From: Cohaesibacter intestini
GTDB taxonomy: Bacteria; Pseudomonadota; Alphaproteobacteria; Rhizobiales; Cohaesibacteraceae
Length of the DNA: 64,000 nucleotides
Assembly (NCBI RefSeq): GCF_003324485.1
Contig: NZ_QODK01000001.1
Coordinates: 558,001-622,000 of the forward strand
Direction: 5' to 3'
The position numbers and the translations under genes were made by a program. Under the pieces are notes generated by a model that saw only the letters and a program-made list of their open reading frames with translations, was not told the origin of the DNA and ran no database searches. Shown one piece after another: positions 37,401 through 45,800 of the stretch. Each line of letters opens with the position of its first letter. Positions within the stretch are counted from its first letter, which is position 1.

Positions 37401-39354
37401 AGGCAGCGGCAACCTCCCCGACGGAATGTCCGAGCACACCGGCGGGTTTCACGCCCAAGCGTTCAAGGGCACAGGTCATGGCCACTTGCACGGCAAATAA
37501 CAGGGGCTGGGCGATGGATGTCAGCTTGAGATGCTCGACAAGCGCCTCATCAAACAGCAGGTCCTTGAGCGACCAGTCTGCATGCGTGGCAAAGAGTTGG
37601 TCGACTTTGTCAAAGGCCACCCGGAACGCTTCATTGTAGCGATAGGCATCCTGCCCCATACCAACAAACTGGGAGCCGTTGCCGGAAAACACAAAGACCG
37701 GGTCAGGATCCGATTGGGTGACCATGCCCGTCAGAAGGGCGGGATTGCGGTCCCCCTTGATGTAGGCATTGAGCTTGGCGGTCAGATCGAGCTTGCTGTT
37801 GGCAGCAATTACCAATCGCTCGTCCATCCGCTCCCGGTGCCAGGCAAAGGCATTGCTCCAGTCGGCCAAGGAGGAGTGGACCTCCCGTGCGATGCGTCCA
37901 GCCGACACTTTGGCAAGGGTTTTCAGGCTGTCTTGCGTCTTGGCGGACAGAATGACCAACTGGCTGTTGGCGGCCTGTTCATCCTCTTGTCCCGGCTCCC
38001 GACCGCTGTTGGCCACCAGAGCTGCATTGCGCGGGGCCTTGATCTGATTGGGATCAGCTTGCGAGACCAGTAGATGGGCGTTGGTGCCGCCAAAGCCGAA
38101 ATTGTTGATGCCGGCATAGAGAAGTTCGTCCGACTTTTCGAGCATGGCCTCTTCGCGATTGAGCGCGAGATTGAGGTCCTCGAAAGGGATGTCCGGATTG
38201 GGTGTCTTGATATGCAGACTGGCTGGCAGGACATTATGTTCGAGCGCCAGCAAGGCCTTGAGGATACTGGCAATGCCAGAGGCTGGCTCCAGATGGCCGA
38301 TGTTGGATTTGACCGAGCCAACCGGCAACGGAGATTTGCGTCGCTTGGCCAAAACCTTGCCAAGCGCAAAGGCTTCGGCCGGATCGCCCACACGCGTGCC
38401 GGTTCCATGAGCTTCGATAAAGGCCAGTTGATCCGGCTTGATGTCTGCGGCCTGATAGACCTCTTTGAGAAGGGCTGCCTGAAAATCCATCGATGGCAGC
38501 GCAACGCCGGAGGTGCGACCATCGGAATTGATTCCCGAGGCTACGATACGACCATAGCTCTTTTGTTTCTGCGGATCATGGACGTCGCTGCGTTGAAGCA
38601 CCAAGGCCACGCCGCCCTCGGCGCGGACATAGCCATTGGCATTTTCATCAAACGGTCGGCAAAGGCCTTCGGGCGACAGCATCGAGGCAGCGGAGAAACC
38701 GACAAAGGGGAACGGCGACAAAAGCAGATTGACACCCGCGACAATCGCGGTGTCAATCTCACCGGACTGAAGGCGCTTCAAGGCCAGATCCATCGCCACC
38801 AGCGAGGAGGAACAGGCTGTATCAACGGTGAAGCTCGGCCCATGCAGGTCGTAAATGTAGGAAATGCGGTTGGAGACCAGCGACATGGTGTTGCCGGTCA
38901 TCATGAAGCTGTCGGAGCAGGCCGGATCAAAAAAGAAACGGTTGGAGTGATCGCTACCGGAGTTGCCCACGAACACCCCGATTCTCTGACCGGCAACTTC
39001 GGACGGCGGCAAGCCCGCCTCCTCAAGCGCTTCCCACACCAGCATCAGCAACAGGCGTTGCTGGGGATCCATTTGCATGGCCTCTCGCGGGGACAGGGCA
39101 AACACGGCCGGATCGAAACCCCAGACATCATCCAGCACACCGGCTCGGAAGGTGTAGGCTTTGCCGGGCTGACCCTGCGCCGGATGGAGATAGCGAAACA
39201 CAGAAAAGCGGTCGTCCCCGATTTCGGTGACGCTGCAGCGCCCTTCCCGAAGCAAAGCCCAAAAGTCAGCAACGGACTTGGCGCCCGGCAATCGACAGGC
39301 GCGGCCGATGACTTCGGCATGGAACTGCACCATTTTCGTATTTTGATGTTTCAC
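31450..39354 (-). CDS. rkpA: RkpA-like type I polyketide/fatty-acid synthase
   Basis: A 2634-residue megasynthase that builds a reduced acyl chain in the cytosol for capsule lipid synthesis, as proposed for RkpA in Sinorhizobium. Domain order: ketosynthase (1-430; DTACSSS with Cys181, EAHGTGT, NIGHLE), acyltransferase (550-850; GHSVGE with Ser644), dehydratase (910-1190; GDHKVDGKVILPG with His948), methyltransferase-like domain (about 1330-1600; VLELGMAGG near 1437), a linker with a Ser-Lys-Ala repeat (about 1677-1704), enoylreductase (1900-2210; HGAAGAVGLAAVQ near 2035), ketoreductase (2230-2410; VGGLGGFG, YSSVS, YVAANAYLD) and acyl carrier protein (Ser2554 in MDSLMG). No thioesterase. Start is GTG at 39354 behind AAAGG; the ATG at 39333 is an alternative. 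Confidence 0.92.
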   Translation of the reverse strand: MKHQNTKMVQFHAEVIGRACRLPGAKSVADFWALLREGRCSVTEIGDDRFSVFRYLHPAQGQPGKAYTFRAGVLDDVWGFDPAVFALSPREAMQMDPQQRLLLMLVWEALEEAGLPPSEVAGQRIGVFVGNSGSDHSNRFFFDPACSDSFMMTGNTMSLVSNRISYIYDLHGPSFTVDTACSSSLVAMDLALKRLQSGEIDTAIVAGVNLLLSPFPFVGFSAASMLSPEGLCRPFDENANGYVRAEGGVALVLQRSDVHDPQKQKSYGRIVASGINSDGRTSGVALPSMDFQAALLKEVYQAADIKPDQLAFIEAHGTGTRVGDPAEAFALGKVLAKRRKSPLPVGSVKSNIGHLEPASGIASILKALLALEHNVLPASLHIKTPNPDIPFEDLNLALNREEAMLEKSDELLYAGINNFGFGGTNAHLLVSQADPNQIKAPRNAALVANSGREPGQEDEQAANSQLVILSAKTQDSLKTLAKVSAGRIAREVHSSLADWSNAFAWHRERMDERLVIAANSKLDLTAKLNAYIKGDRNPALLTGMVTQSDPDPVFVFSGNGSQFVGMGQDAYRYNEAFRVAFDKVDQLFATHADWSLKDLLFDEALVEHLKLTSIAQPLLFAVQVAMTCALERLGVKPAGVLGHSVGEVAAAWAAGALTLPDAVEVIYLRSHHQEAVRGFGRMAVIKLSEAEVGVHLAAQGFDDIEISAINTPHSLTLSGPADSLQAFMRYARKAHLSGLLLDIDYPFHSRQIDPIKDGLIADLKDLQPQTPHIPFYSSVTGAVLEGADVTGDYWWHNVREPVRFCEAVSLALAAGHRSFIEIGPRPILKGYMNEITREKGITATAIETLTQAGVGEIDPVLVAVGRALAAGIEADPIKLFGDKKGLSFPLPTYPWQLKPFKLEASSEAFEVFSASIDAHPLLGQQLRPGDLIWDSELDTALIPYLGDHKVDGKVILPGAAFAEMALAAARQAFDTDRVELRDFDLMKALPLSDDQSTSVRTRVDLESGMVEVLSRKRLVDEEWQRHIKARVAKIPGDTKTDVSDYGLKAPEAAAPLPASEIDALYAISRDFGLDFGPAFRRVSHFQRFDDSHIDLILTERKPDGGVREAKAASYGLHPLDLDGSFQALNSLYDELDTATQKLAFIPVRFGCLRLMRPEMPVRSARIHVLRSNSRGIQADFDLFSDDGTLVATLRDARFRASALVQRQDVNRLTYGYRTIHKSLPASNRQTDPLDLEALRAALQTCGQRDWTQTEERHLILQAASRQVAYDCLKAQIGTQDLLTPDNLPALQPDASLSGEAANDDLKHRRKHRDKLFWSLVTICIESDMAEQSEDGVKLASAVTLPPASQMLELLLTEDPAWSSEAILLNHAHARLQRILAGAASADDLVEDIHDLYTSDLLDQHLSASPLARAHIDQVVAAFDSLIHVWPAGRPLRVLELGMAGGQLTKALLPRIEQRQGQLLSIDSNKLTVDRLRIQCAQSPHFHAMTLDAALTTLRDLGQFDVILSANGIQMMAGAANILPHLSGLLCDDGLMLASLADGSVFQDICFGMASRWFEGSLDPSYPVATHGTAENWQGWIRESGLTVDLLPFAGAEEGMGLTGAHWLLACAPEIKQTLRQDSASTQEPSGERPQVILLSDPANSAEATFVTALTEKLATTDQEPTLLALPKANNSSNVSKASKASKASKASKASKTSKTSKTSKAPKAAKASEAAALESAALEAADWDAAMATIRTLSETGPVDLIFLARAFPEGDEPFPAMTQRLHGLRTVLCAMPEAAVRLWVLAPDGFHDQETGAVDPAQSGIWAFARVAGNEYSHQDIRLIDLNGSLSVADQVAGLVHLLDEPGDEREVRLEKGGLSLLRIARGLKRPARSDLPATRRPSEVAGCKLTHPRASSLEHLKWQPTDRQPPKAGEVEIEVAASGLNFRDLMWAQGLLPEEALEDGFAGPTLGFECSGRVTRVGASVTRLKVGDAVMALAPACFASHVTVAEVAASRLPEAMDLEAAAAMPVAFLTSYYALHHLARLEEGEWVLIHGAAGAVGLAAVQIAKWRGARIIATAGNDEKRDFLTLLGVDHVLDTRSLDFVDQVRAITRKADGVGREGVDVVLNSLFGEAMERSIELVRPFGRFLELGKRDFYGNTKIGLRPFRRNISYFGIDADQLLNHQPALSSRLFGDLEALFESGEFTLLPYRLFDSRDIVDAFRLMQRSGHIGKIIVKAPDPSSMNAGSGRFEINASGHHLIVGGLGGFGLETADWLLDHGARSIVLTSRSATLSDEAHRLIAKAERLGSTLRIEACDATDETALAALLDDLRQSAPLRGVIHAAMVLDDALIANLDDQRIAAVLKPKVQGGAHLDRLTRQDDLDYFWLYSSVSVLMGNPGQSAYVAANAYLDGLARKRRQDGVPALSIGWGAITDKGILAREEKTAEILARATGGMEFRARRALDGLAELVGKCGADMPASVTLAPMDWSYAKDNLALIKHPAYQLLAREAEQSMSRDRQSIDIAALIDGLDDVAARDAIAKLLASEVAEIFRMPVEEIQRNRSLSDIGMDSLMGMELRSAAQQKLDIEIPMGAISDGTTIEDIAASIVQRVRKGAANEAASIQATLLQQHVGKGVDVQESKEELVALRKAT
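34241..34321. repeat. Nine tandem 9-bp units inside rkpA
   Basis: Nine copies of a 9-base unit, mainly GCCTTGGAT or GTCTTAGAT on the plus strand, encode Ser-Lys-Ala or Ser-Lys-Thr triplets in RkpA. The unit length is a multiple of three, so copy changes keep the frame. It lies in the linker before the enoylreductase. Confidence 0.9.
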
Positions 39355-39429
39355 TACGCAAAAAACCTTTGTGATTTCAGCCCTGTCTTTTCATTTTCAA
39401 GTCAGGTTGGAGGCTGACTGACCAATAAG

Positions 39430-40500
39430 TCAGGCACCCTCGGAGGCATCGCTTTGCTTACAATTCAAAAGGACTTCAATAACTGTTTCGATATTACAGA
39501 CTTCGTCTTCAATCGGATTAACATAACGCGCATAAGACAAAAGAGATGCAAATGCAAGTTGTTCAAACGTAACCAATACTCGCCTGGGGGGTGGAGGAAG
39601 ATGATCTTCCGTCAGGCCCCAACCGGCGAAAAATGGCATTCCCATACAGTGCACTGGCCGACCCCATATCAGGGCCTCGAATCCCATTTGAGAGGTGACT
39701 GTATAAACCTTGCTGGCTTGCCTTATCAATCTGGTCGGCAGGCAGTTTTCGGCAATCACCATCAGGCCCGGTATTTTGCTCAGAAGCGTCAGGTCAAAAT
39801 GCCCCATTTTAGATCGAGTATAAATATCTGGATGCATTTTGACCAGAACAGGGATGCCGGGATTGTCCTTGATGGCTTTATCAAGCATCACTAGGAAGCT
39901 TTTTTCATCGGCCAGTCCATATTGTATGGAGGCATCATGCTTCACCTGATCAACCACCAGAACATAGTCATCCGGCAATGGTCCGGCATAGTCCCGACCC
40001 GCATTGTATTTTGACAGACCATGTTGCCGCCACAGCCCAAGCACTTTGTCAATCCGGGTTTTTTGCTCTTCCGTCAAAGGTTGCTTGATCAGGGCTTCCA
40101 GACGTGAGGGACCGGTGGCATCATAATAAATGCCAAGATCATCAACAACGACCGACAAGGCTGGATCATTGCGATGATAGGAGCGCAAAAACCCATCCTC
40201 CATCCGCAGCAGCCCCTTGCCACGGCTTCGCGCCATCCGGGCGGCCTGCTCCCCTGATTTCCGGCCCCAACCGACATAATGATCGCTTTTTACCGGCAAT
40301 AAGGGATGGGCAAGCGCGGGCGCTTCGCCAAGCACAGCTGCGACAGTGGGATCAAGACACAAATCGAGGGATGGAGAGGCATAGGGCGACGTCTTACGGG
40401 TCAGAACCTGTGCAAAACTGCTGGCAATGCTTCTGATGGATTGCTTCAATTGCACTGTCAAAGGTTCCTTTTGCCGATCCGCAGACTGGTGAACGATCAT
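39430..40500 (-). CDS. kpsC: KpsC N-terminal-half homologue (capsule Kdo transferase)
   Basis: A 356-residue protein matching the first half of KpsC. Diagnostic segments: YVGWGRKSG, RMEDGFLRSY, VVDDLGIYYDATGPS, LSKYNAGRD, YVLVVDQVKHDASIQYG, VKMHPD, VTSQMGFEAL and GMPFFAGWGLTEDH. The LVVDQ and TSQxGFEAL wording is that of the N-terminal KpsC domain, so with the gene at 28050-29150 it reconstitutes a split KpsC. It is the first gene of the leftward rkp run, 75 bases before rkpA. The C-terminus is short and lacks any trace of the second domain. No signal peptide; cytosolic. Confidence 0.85.
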   Translation of the reverse strand: MIVHQSADRQKEPLTVQLKQSIRSIASSFAQVLTRKTSPYASPSLDLCLDPTVAAVLGEAPALAHPLLPVKSDHYVGWGRKSGEQAARMARSRGKGLLRMEDGFLRSYHRNDPALSVVVDDLGIYYDATGPSRLEALIKQPLTEEQKTRIDKVLGLWRQHGLSKYNAGRDYAGPLPDDYVLVVDQVKHDASIQYGLADEKSFLVMLDKAIKDNPGIPVLVKMHPDIYTRSKMGHFDLTLLSKIPGLMVIAENCLPTRLIRQASKVYTVTSQMGFEALIWGRPVHCMGMPFFAGWGLTEDHLPPPPRRVLVTFEQLAFASLLSYARYVNPIEDEVCNIETVIEVLLNCKQSDASEGA

Positions 40501-40984
40501 TGGATCGCGCTTCTTTCATGCTTGCACAGCGCGTTCGCGCGGTCCGAGCATTTGACCATGACCGCTATTTGCAGCGAAATGTTGGCAATAGGCAAATCCA
40601 ATTCATACGGGAAACGCTTGGTTATCCACACTATATAGTAGAACTAAACTAATTTTACACGCATAACATGCTCCAGTGCATGCATGATCCAGGCCCATGG
40701 TCCAGTCCAGTCAAGTCATTGTGTTATAATAAGGCACCCAAAGGAGCCACCCGTCACCGGATCGAACGGAAATGCAGATCGGGGCAGCCACGACGGATCG
40801 TCTTGTCGCCCCCCCCCCATCTGTAAGACACATAGCTTCGGTTTTTCTGCGGAAATTGTGTCTTGAAGCGGGGAAACTGGGCGTAAACACGCCTTGACGC
40901 ATTGGCAACTAGAAAGCCAATTGACAGGCCCCGACAGGTTTCGTTTAAACAGGGCATGCAACGATCTTGGAAGGGTTTGTGATC
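40501..40984. other. Divergent promoter region between the kpsC N-half and manC
   Basis: 484 bases with no supported gene. On the left is an AT-rich block with a 10-base palindrome ACTATATAGT (40630-40639), a plausible -10 region for the leftward run. On the right a TATAAT lies at 40725-40730 for manC, without a good -35. A run of ten cytosines occupies 40809-40818. A 180-base plus-strand frame crossing this run looks non-coding. Confidence 0.55.
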
Positions 40985-42415
40985 ATGGCCGACACCGTCT
41001 ATCCCGTTCTCCTGTGTGGAGGCTCCGGCACCCGGCTTTGGCCGCTTTCGCGCAAATCCTATCCCAAACAATTCGTCAAACTGACCGGCGAGAGCAGCTT
41101 GTTTCAGGCCTCCGCACAACGCTTGCAAGGCGATGGTTTTGAAACGCCAACGGTGATTGCTGGCGGGGCATTCCGTTTCATCATTCTGGAGCAATTGTCC
41201 GCGCTGAATATCCTGCCACAGGCGGTTCTGATCGAACCGATGGCGCGCAACACCGCAGCGGCGATCTGTGCTGCTGCCCTCGCGATCGACAAGAAGCATC
41301 CCGATGCCCTGATGCTCGTCGCCCCGTCCGATCACGTCATTCCGGATGATACGCGCTTCCGCCAAACAGTCGAGGCCGCCAAAGAGGCGGCGCGTGCCGG
41401 ACAATTGGTGACCTTTGGTATCCGACCCGACCGGGCCGAAACCGGTTATGGCTGGCTGGAGCTGTCGGAGTCGATCGATGATTTTGCCCCCGTACCGCAA
41501 CCCTTGCGCTCCTTTGTCGAGAAACCGGATCAGGCTACCGCCGAAACTCTGCTGGCGAGCAAACGCCATCTCTGGAATGCTGGCATCTTCCTGTTCTCGA
41601 CCGGCGCGATCCTCAAGGCCTTTGAACTTTATGCGCCAGACACGCTGGCTCTGGCCAAGGCATCGGTTGGCGGTGCAGAGCTAGATCTCGCCTTCACACG
41701 CCTTGCCGAAGCGCCATGGGCGAAGCTTGAGGATATTTCGATCGACTACGCGGTGATGGAAAAGGCTGACAATCTGACGGTCGTGCCTTTTGGCGGGGTC
41801 TGGTCTGATCTGGGTGACTGGCAGGCCGTATGGCGTGACAGTCAAGCCGATGACAAGGGTGTCGTCGCCTCCGGCTCCGCAACCGCTATCGACTGTAACA
41901 ACACGCTGCTGCGCACCACATCCGATGATCAGCAGCTGGTCGGCATCGGCCTGGACAATATACTCGCGGTTGCCATGCCCGATGCCGTGCTGGTGGCCCA
42001 CAAGGACCGGGCGCAGGACGTCAAGCTCGCCGTGCAGGCGCTGAAGGAACAGTCGGTCAAGCAAGCGGAAACCCTGCCAAAGGACTTCCGTCCTTGGGGC
42101 TGGTATGAAAGCCTCGTTATCGGCAGCCGTTTTCAGGTCAAGCGGATCGTGGTCAATCCGGGCCAGTCGCTGAGCCTGCAAAGCCACCACCATCGCTCAG
42201 AGCACTGGATTGTCGTGGAAGGCACCGCGCGGGTGACCGTTGATGACAAGGTGCAACTGCTGACCGAAAACCAGTCCGTCTATATTCCCCTTGGGGCAAT
42301 CCACCGAATGGAAAATCCCGGCAAGGTGCCCCTCACCCTGATTGAAGTGCAAACCGGCAGCTATTTCGGCGAAGATGACATCATCCGCTATGAAGACGTT
42401 TATGCGCGGAAGTGA
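40985..42415 (+). CDS. manC: Mannose-1-phosphate guanylyltransferase / mannose-6-phosphate isomerase
   Basis: A 476-residue type II enzyme that makes GDP-mannose from mannose-1-phosphate and GTP, and usually also interconverts fructose-6-phosphate and mannose-6-phosphate. The N-terminal nucleotidyltransferase shows LLCGGSGTRLWPLSR, APSDH and FVEKPD. The C-terminal cupin (about 370-470) shows WGWYESL, the QSHHHRSEHW metal site and YIPLGAIHR. The ATG at 40985 has GGAAGGG 9-15 bases upstream; an in-frame TTG at 40967 is less likely. It stands alone, closed by a strong terminator. GDP-mannose or a derived sugar is therefore probably a capsule component. Confidence 0.93.
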   Translation: MADTVYPVLLCGGSGTRLWPLSRKSYPKQFVKLTGESSLFQASAQRLQGDGFETPTVIAGGAFRFIILEQLSALNILPQAVLIEPMARNTAAAICAAALAIDKKHPDALMLVAPSDHVIPDDTRFRQTVEAAKEAARAGQLVTFGIRPDRAETGYGWLELSESIDDFAPVPQPLRSFVEKPDQATAETLLASKRHLWNAGIFLFSTGAILKAFELYAPDTLALAKASVGGAELDLAFTRLAEAPWAKLEDISIDYAVMEKADNLTVVPFGGVWSDLGDWQAVWRDSQADDKGVVASGSATAIDCNNTLLRTTSDDQQLVGIGLDNILAVAMPDAVLVAHKDRAQDVKLAVQALKEQSVKQAETLPKDFRPWGWYESLVIGSRFQVKRIVVNPGQSLSLQSHHHRSEHWIVVEGTARVTVDDKVQLLTENQSVYIPLGAIHRMENPGKVPLTLIEVQTGSYFGEDDIIRYEDVYARK

Positions 42416-42881
42416 AGTGCCAGACCGCCTTGCAAGTGATCGAAGCGCCTCCACCCTATCTGGGTGGAGGCGTTTTTCGTTTAATTAATTCATTGGTTAA
42501 CGCAAGCGGGTTTGAGAGCGGAAAAGGTAAATTTTCGCATGCAGCCGATCGCTTCAAACAGACGACAAAAGCACCCCTGAATCAACGGGATGGTTGGATT
42601 TTTTGCAGACGGAATCGGGAGCAAAACCCTCGGACAGACCCTGCCGCAATCACTCGACAAGATGGAAATATCTTGCAAATTCAAAGCGAAACCGGCCTGT
42701 CGGAATCTTTGCGAGTACCAATAAATACTACAATTCATTTTAAATTCACGTTATAGATGGTCACATTGAAGACCAGATTTCATCGGCTCCTGGTTTCAAC
42801 GACAGCCAGTGCCTAAAAGTTAATTTTTTTGCCTTGCCCATTTTTCGAGGCGTTCGGTTTTGCAGATTTTTGAGGTGATTT
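42416..42881. other. Intergenic region between manC and the first RTX gene
   Basis: 466 bases. The manC terminator occupies the start. The rest is AT-rich near 42720-42760 and 42815-42835, where the promoter of the RTX gene is expected, but no promoter pair could be fixed. No gene was found. Confidence 0.6.
42446..42479 (+). terminator. Rho-independent terminator of manC
   Basis: Perfect 11-base stem CGCCTCCACCC / GGGTGGAGGCG with a 5-base loop (42457-42461), followed by TTTTTCG. It lies 30 bases after the manC stop. Confidence 0.93.
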
Positions 42882-45800
42882 ATGCCTGTCTTGACCCACG
42901 AAGAACTCGTCAATCGTTTCAATTTGTCAGACGACAACGTCCTTGAACTCAGTCGTCCGCACGGCGTGGAGACGATCACCATTGGTGACCGCGTCTTTGT
43001 CTATATTACCGGAAATTCCGATGACGGCTTGAATGTGTTTGAGCTGGAACATGGCGGCGCCCTGACAAGCATTCAGACGCTCGCAGATGATTCCACGCTG
43101 GGTCTTAATGGCGCATCGCAGCTCATATCGACACAGATCGGAGGCAACACCTACCTTTATGTGAATGGCGATTATGATGACGCGATCACGGTGTTTCAGG
43201 TGCAACCTTCAGGTCAATTGACCCATGTCGAGACAATTGCCAGCAATTATGAACTGGATGGGACAGAAGGTCCAATGACCATTGCTACGGCTGGTGGTCA
43301 ACAATTTCTGATCACGACGGGCTCGTATGATGATGGGGTTAGTGTTTTTCGCATTGAGACGGATGGCACCCTGACCAACACTGCCAGTTACGACGATTCC
43401 AGCAACACGGCCTTCGGTTTGAACGGTGCTTACGCCGTGGAAAATGTCACCATTGGCACAACGAGCTATCTTTATGTGACAGGGTTGGATGACTCTGCGG
43501 TCACGGCCTTCAAGCTGAATGCGAACGGGACCCTGACCCACATTGAAACCGTGTTCGACACATCCAGCATCAATCTCTCCAGACCGGGAGATATTGTCAC
43601 AGCGACCATCGCAGGCTCAAACTATCTCTTTGTTTCAGGCTATTATGACGATGGCATCAGCGTGTTTGAGGTTGCCAATGACGGCAGCTTGACCAATGTC
43701 TTCAATCTTCAGGACACGGCTGCATTGGGCCTCGGTGGAGCATGGGGCTTGTCCACCTTCACCATTGGCACGAAAACCTATCTCGGGGTTTCTGGTATCG
43801 ATGATGACGCCATTTCCTATTTTGAAGTCGGTGCTGACGGATCGCTGAGCGAACAGGACACTGTGTTTGACGATGCAACGATGGAATTGGACGGATCCGT
43901 CTTCCATTCGGTCGTTGAAATGGGTGGTCGCACCTATCTTATCAATTCAGGCAGTAACGATAGCGGTGTGTCGGTGTTCGAGCTCAATGTCAGTGCGGAC
44001 CCGATCAATGGCACGGCTTATGATGATGTCCTGGTTGGAACGGAACTTTCCGATACCATCAACGGTCATGAAGGCAATGACATCCTCATCGGGATGGAAC
44101 ATGGTGACAAGCTCTTTGGTGGCACTGGGAATGATGTCCTTCAGGGCGGCGGTGGAAATGACTCTCTGGTCGGCGGTGAAGGCAACGATGTCCTGCAAGG
44201 TGGAGATGGCAGTGATATTCTCGTCGGTGATGCGTCTGATACCCAGACAGGCAGCGACACGACGATCGTCCCGAGCACCCAGCAAAAGCTGTCACTCTCG
44301 GTTACCTTGCCGGATTCTTCCGATTCTGGTTCGATCGATATCAGCGGCTTCATCAGCCGCAACCCAATCCAATCCACTGATTTCAACATCGTCTATGTTG
44401 TCGATATTTCGAGTTCAATGGGCAATTCTTTTTCCGGTGACGAAACCGTTGCCGACCTGAATGGTGACGGCTATGCAAACAGGTTGCTGGATGGCACGAT
44501 TTCTGCGTTTGAGGCGGTCAATCAATCGATCATTGATGCTGGTCTTGGCGGCTCGGATCTTTCCATTGTCGCCTTCAACTCTTCCGCGAACACCATATAT
44601 ACCGGCACCGTGAATGGTGGTGTTTCATCGACACTCCGCTCCCTACGCGATTCAGGTGGAACGAATTTTGGCAATGCCCTGACTGAAGCGATTAACGCCC
44701 TGACGAATATGGGGCCCGGTGTCAATCGGGTCTACTTCATGTCAGATGGTCAAGCCAGTGGAAATACCACCACTCAAACAGCACAATTGCTTGATCCCAA
44801 TGGCTTGAATGCCGAAATTCGGGCCATTGGCCTTGGTACCGGTGCCAACCTCGATCAACTGGATCTTCTCGACGATGGGATCGACAACGATTCTTCCGAG
44901 CTTGCGCTTACCCCTTCCGAACTGACTGCGAGCCTGTCCGGATCGGCGGTCCAGACCAGCGAAATCAGCCGGATGGAAGTCTATGTCAACGGCTCGTTGG
45001 CGCGGACCTATCAGCCGAATGAATTCACCACGACGCCCCTTGGTTTGCAGTATGACATTTCGCTCACCGGCCTTTCCACCACGGCAAATGACGAAATCAC
45101 CGTCAAGCTGATTGCCTCCGATCCTGCGAGTACTTCCGTTGAAGTGTCACTCGATCTGAAAAACACCGCAATCACACCCGGCAATGATGTGCTGCTGGGG
45201 GGAGCCGGCAATGACAAATTGTCGGGCAATGGCGGCAATGATCGCCTGCTGGGCGACGACGGGCAGGATGCCCTTTATGGTGGCGACGGCAATGACAGTC
45301 TCTATGGTGGCAAAGACGACGATATTCTCGAAGGCGGCACCGGCAATGACCTCCTTGAAGGCGGCTGGGGTTCAGACACACTGAATGGTGGTGCAGGTCA
45401 GGATGTTGTCAGCTACTCAAGCTCCATCTCGCGGGTGGTCGTTGATATCAATCTGCAAACGGCCGCAGGTGGTGACTCACGAGGCGACACACTGATCTCC
45501 ATCGAAGGGGCGCATGGCAGCTATTATAACGACATTCTTTATGGAGATGCCGGAAGCAATGTTCTGCATGGATTGGCTGGCAACGATGTCTTGAGCGGCC
45601 GGGAAGGTGCTGACCTGATGGTCGGTGGTGACGGGAATGATGTCTTTTATGTCGAAAATGCCGGGGACATGGTGCGCGAGAATCCCAATGAAGGCCTGGA
45701 CCGGGTGTTCAGCTTTGTCTCCTACTCCCTGCGGGAACAATCGCAATATATCGAGTATCTCAATCTATTGGGACCCGGTGACCTCAGAGGCACAGGCAAC

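Noticed and set aside
40684-40866. 60-codon plus-strand frame before manC
   Set aside because: It crosses the C10 run, lacks a ribosome site and has no protein-like features; the region fits a promoter and leader better.
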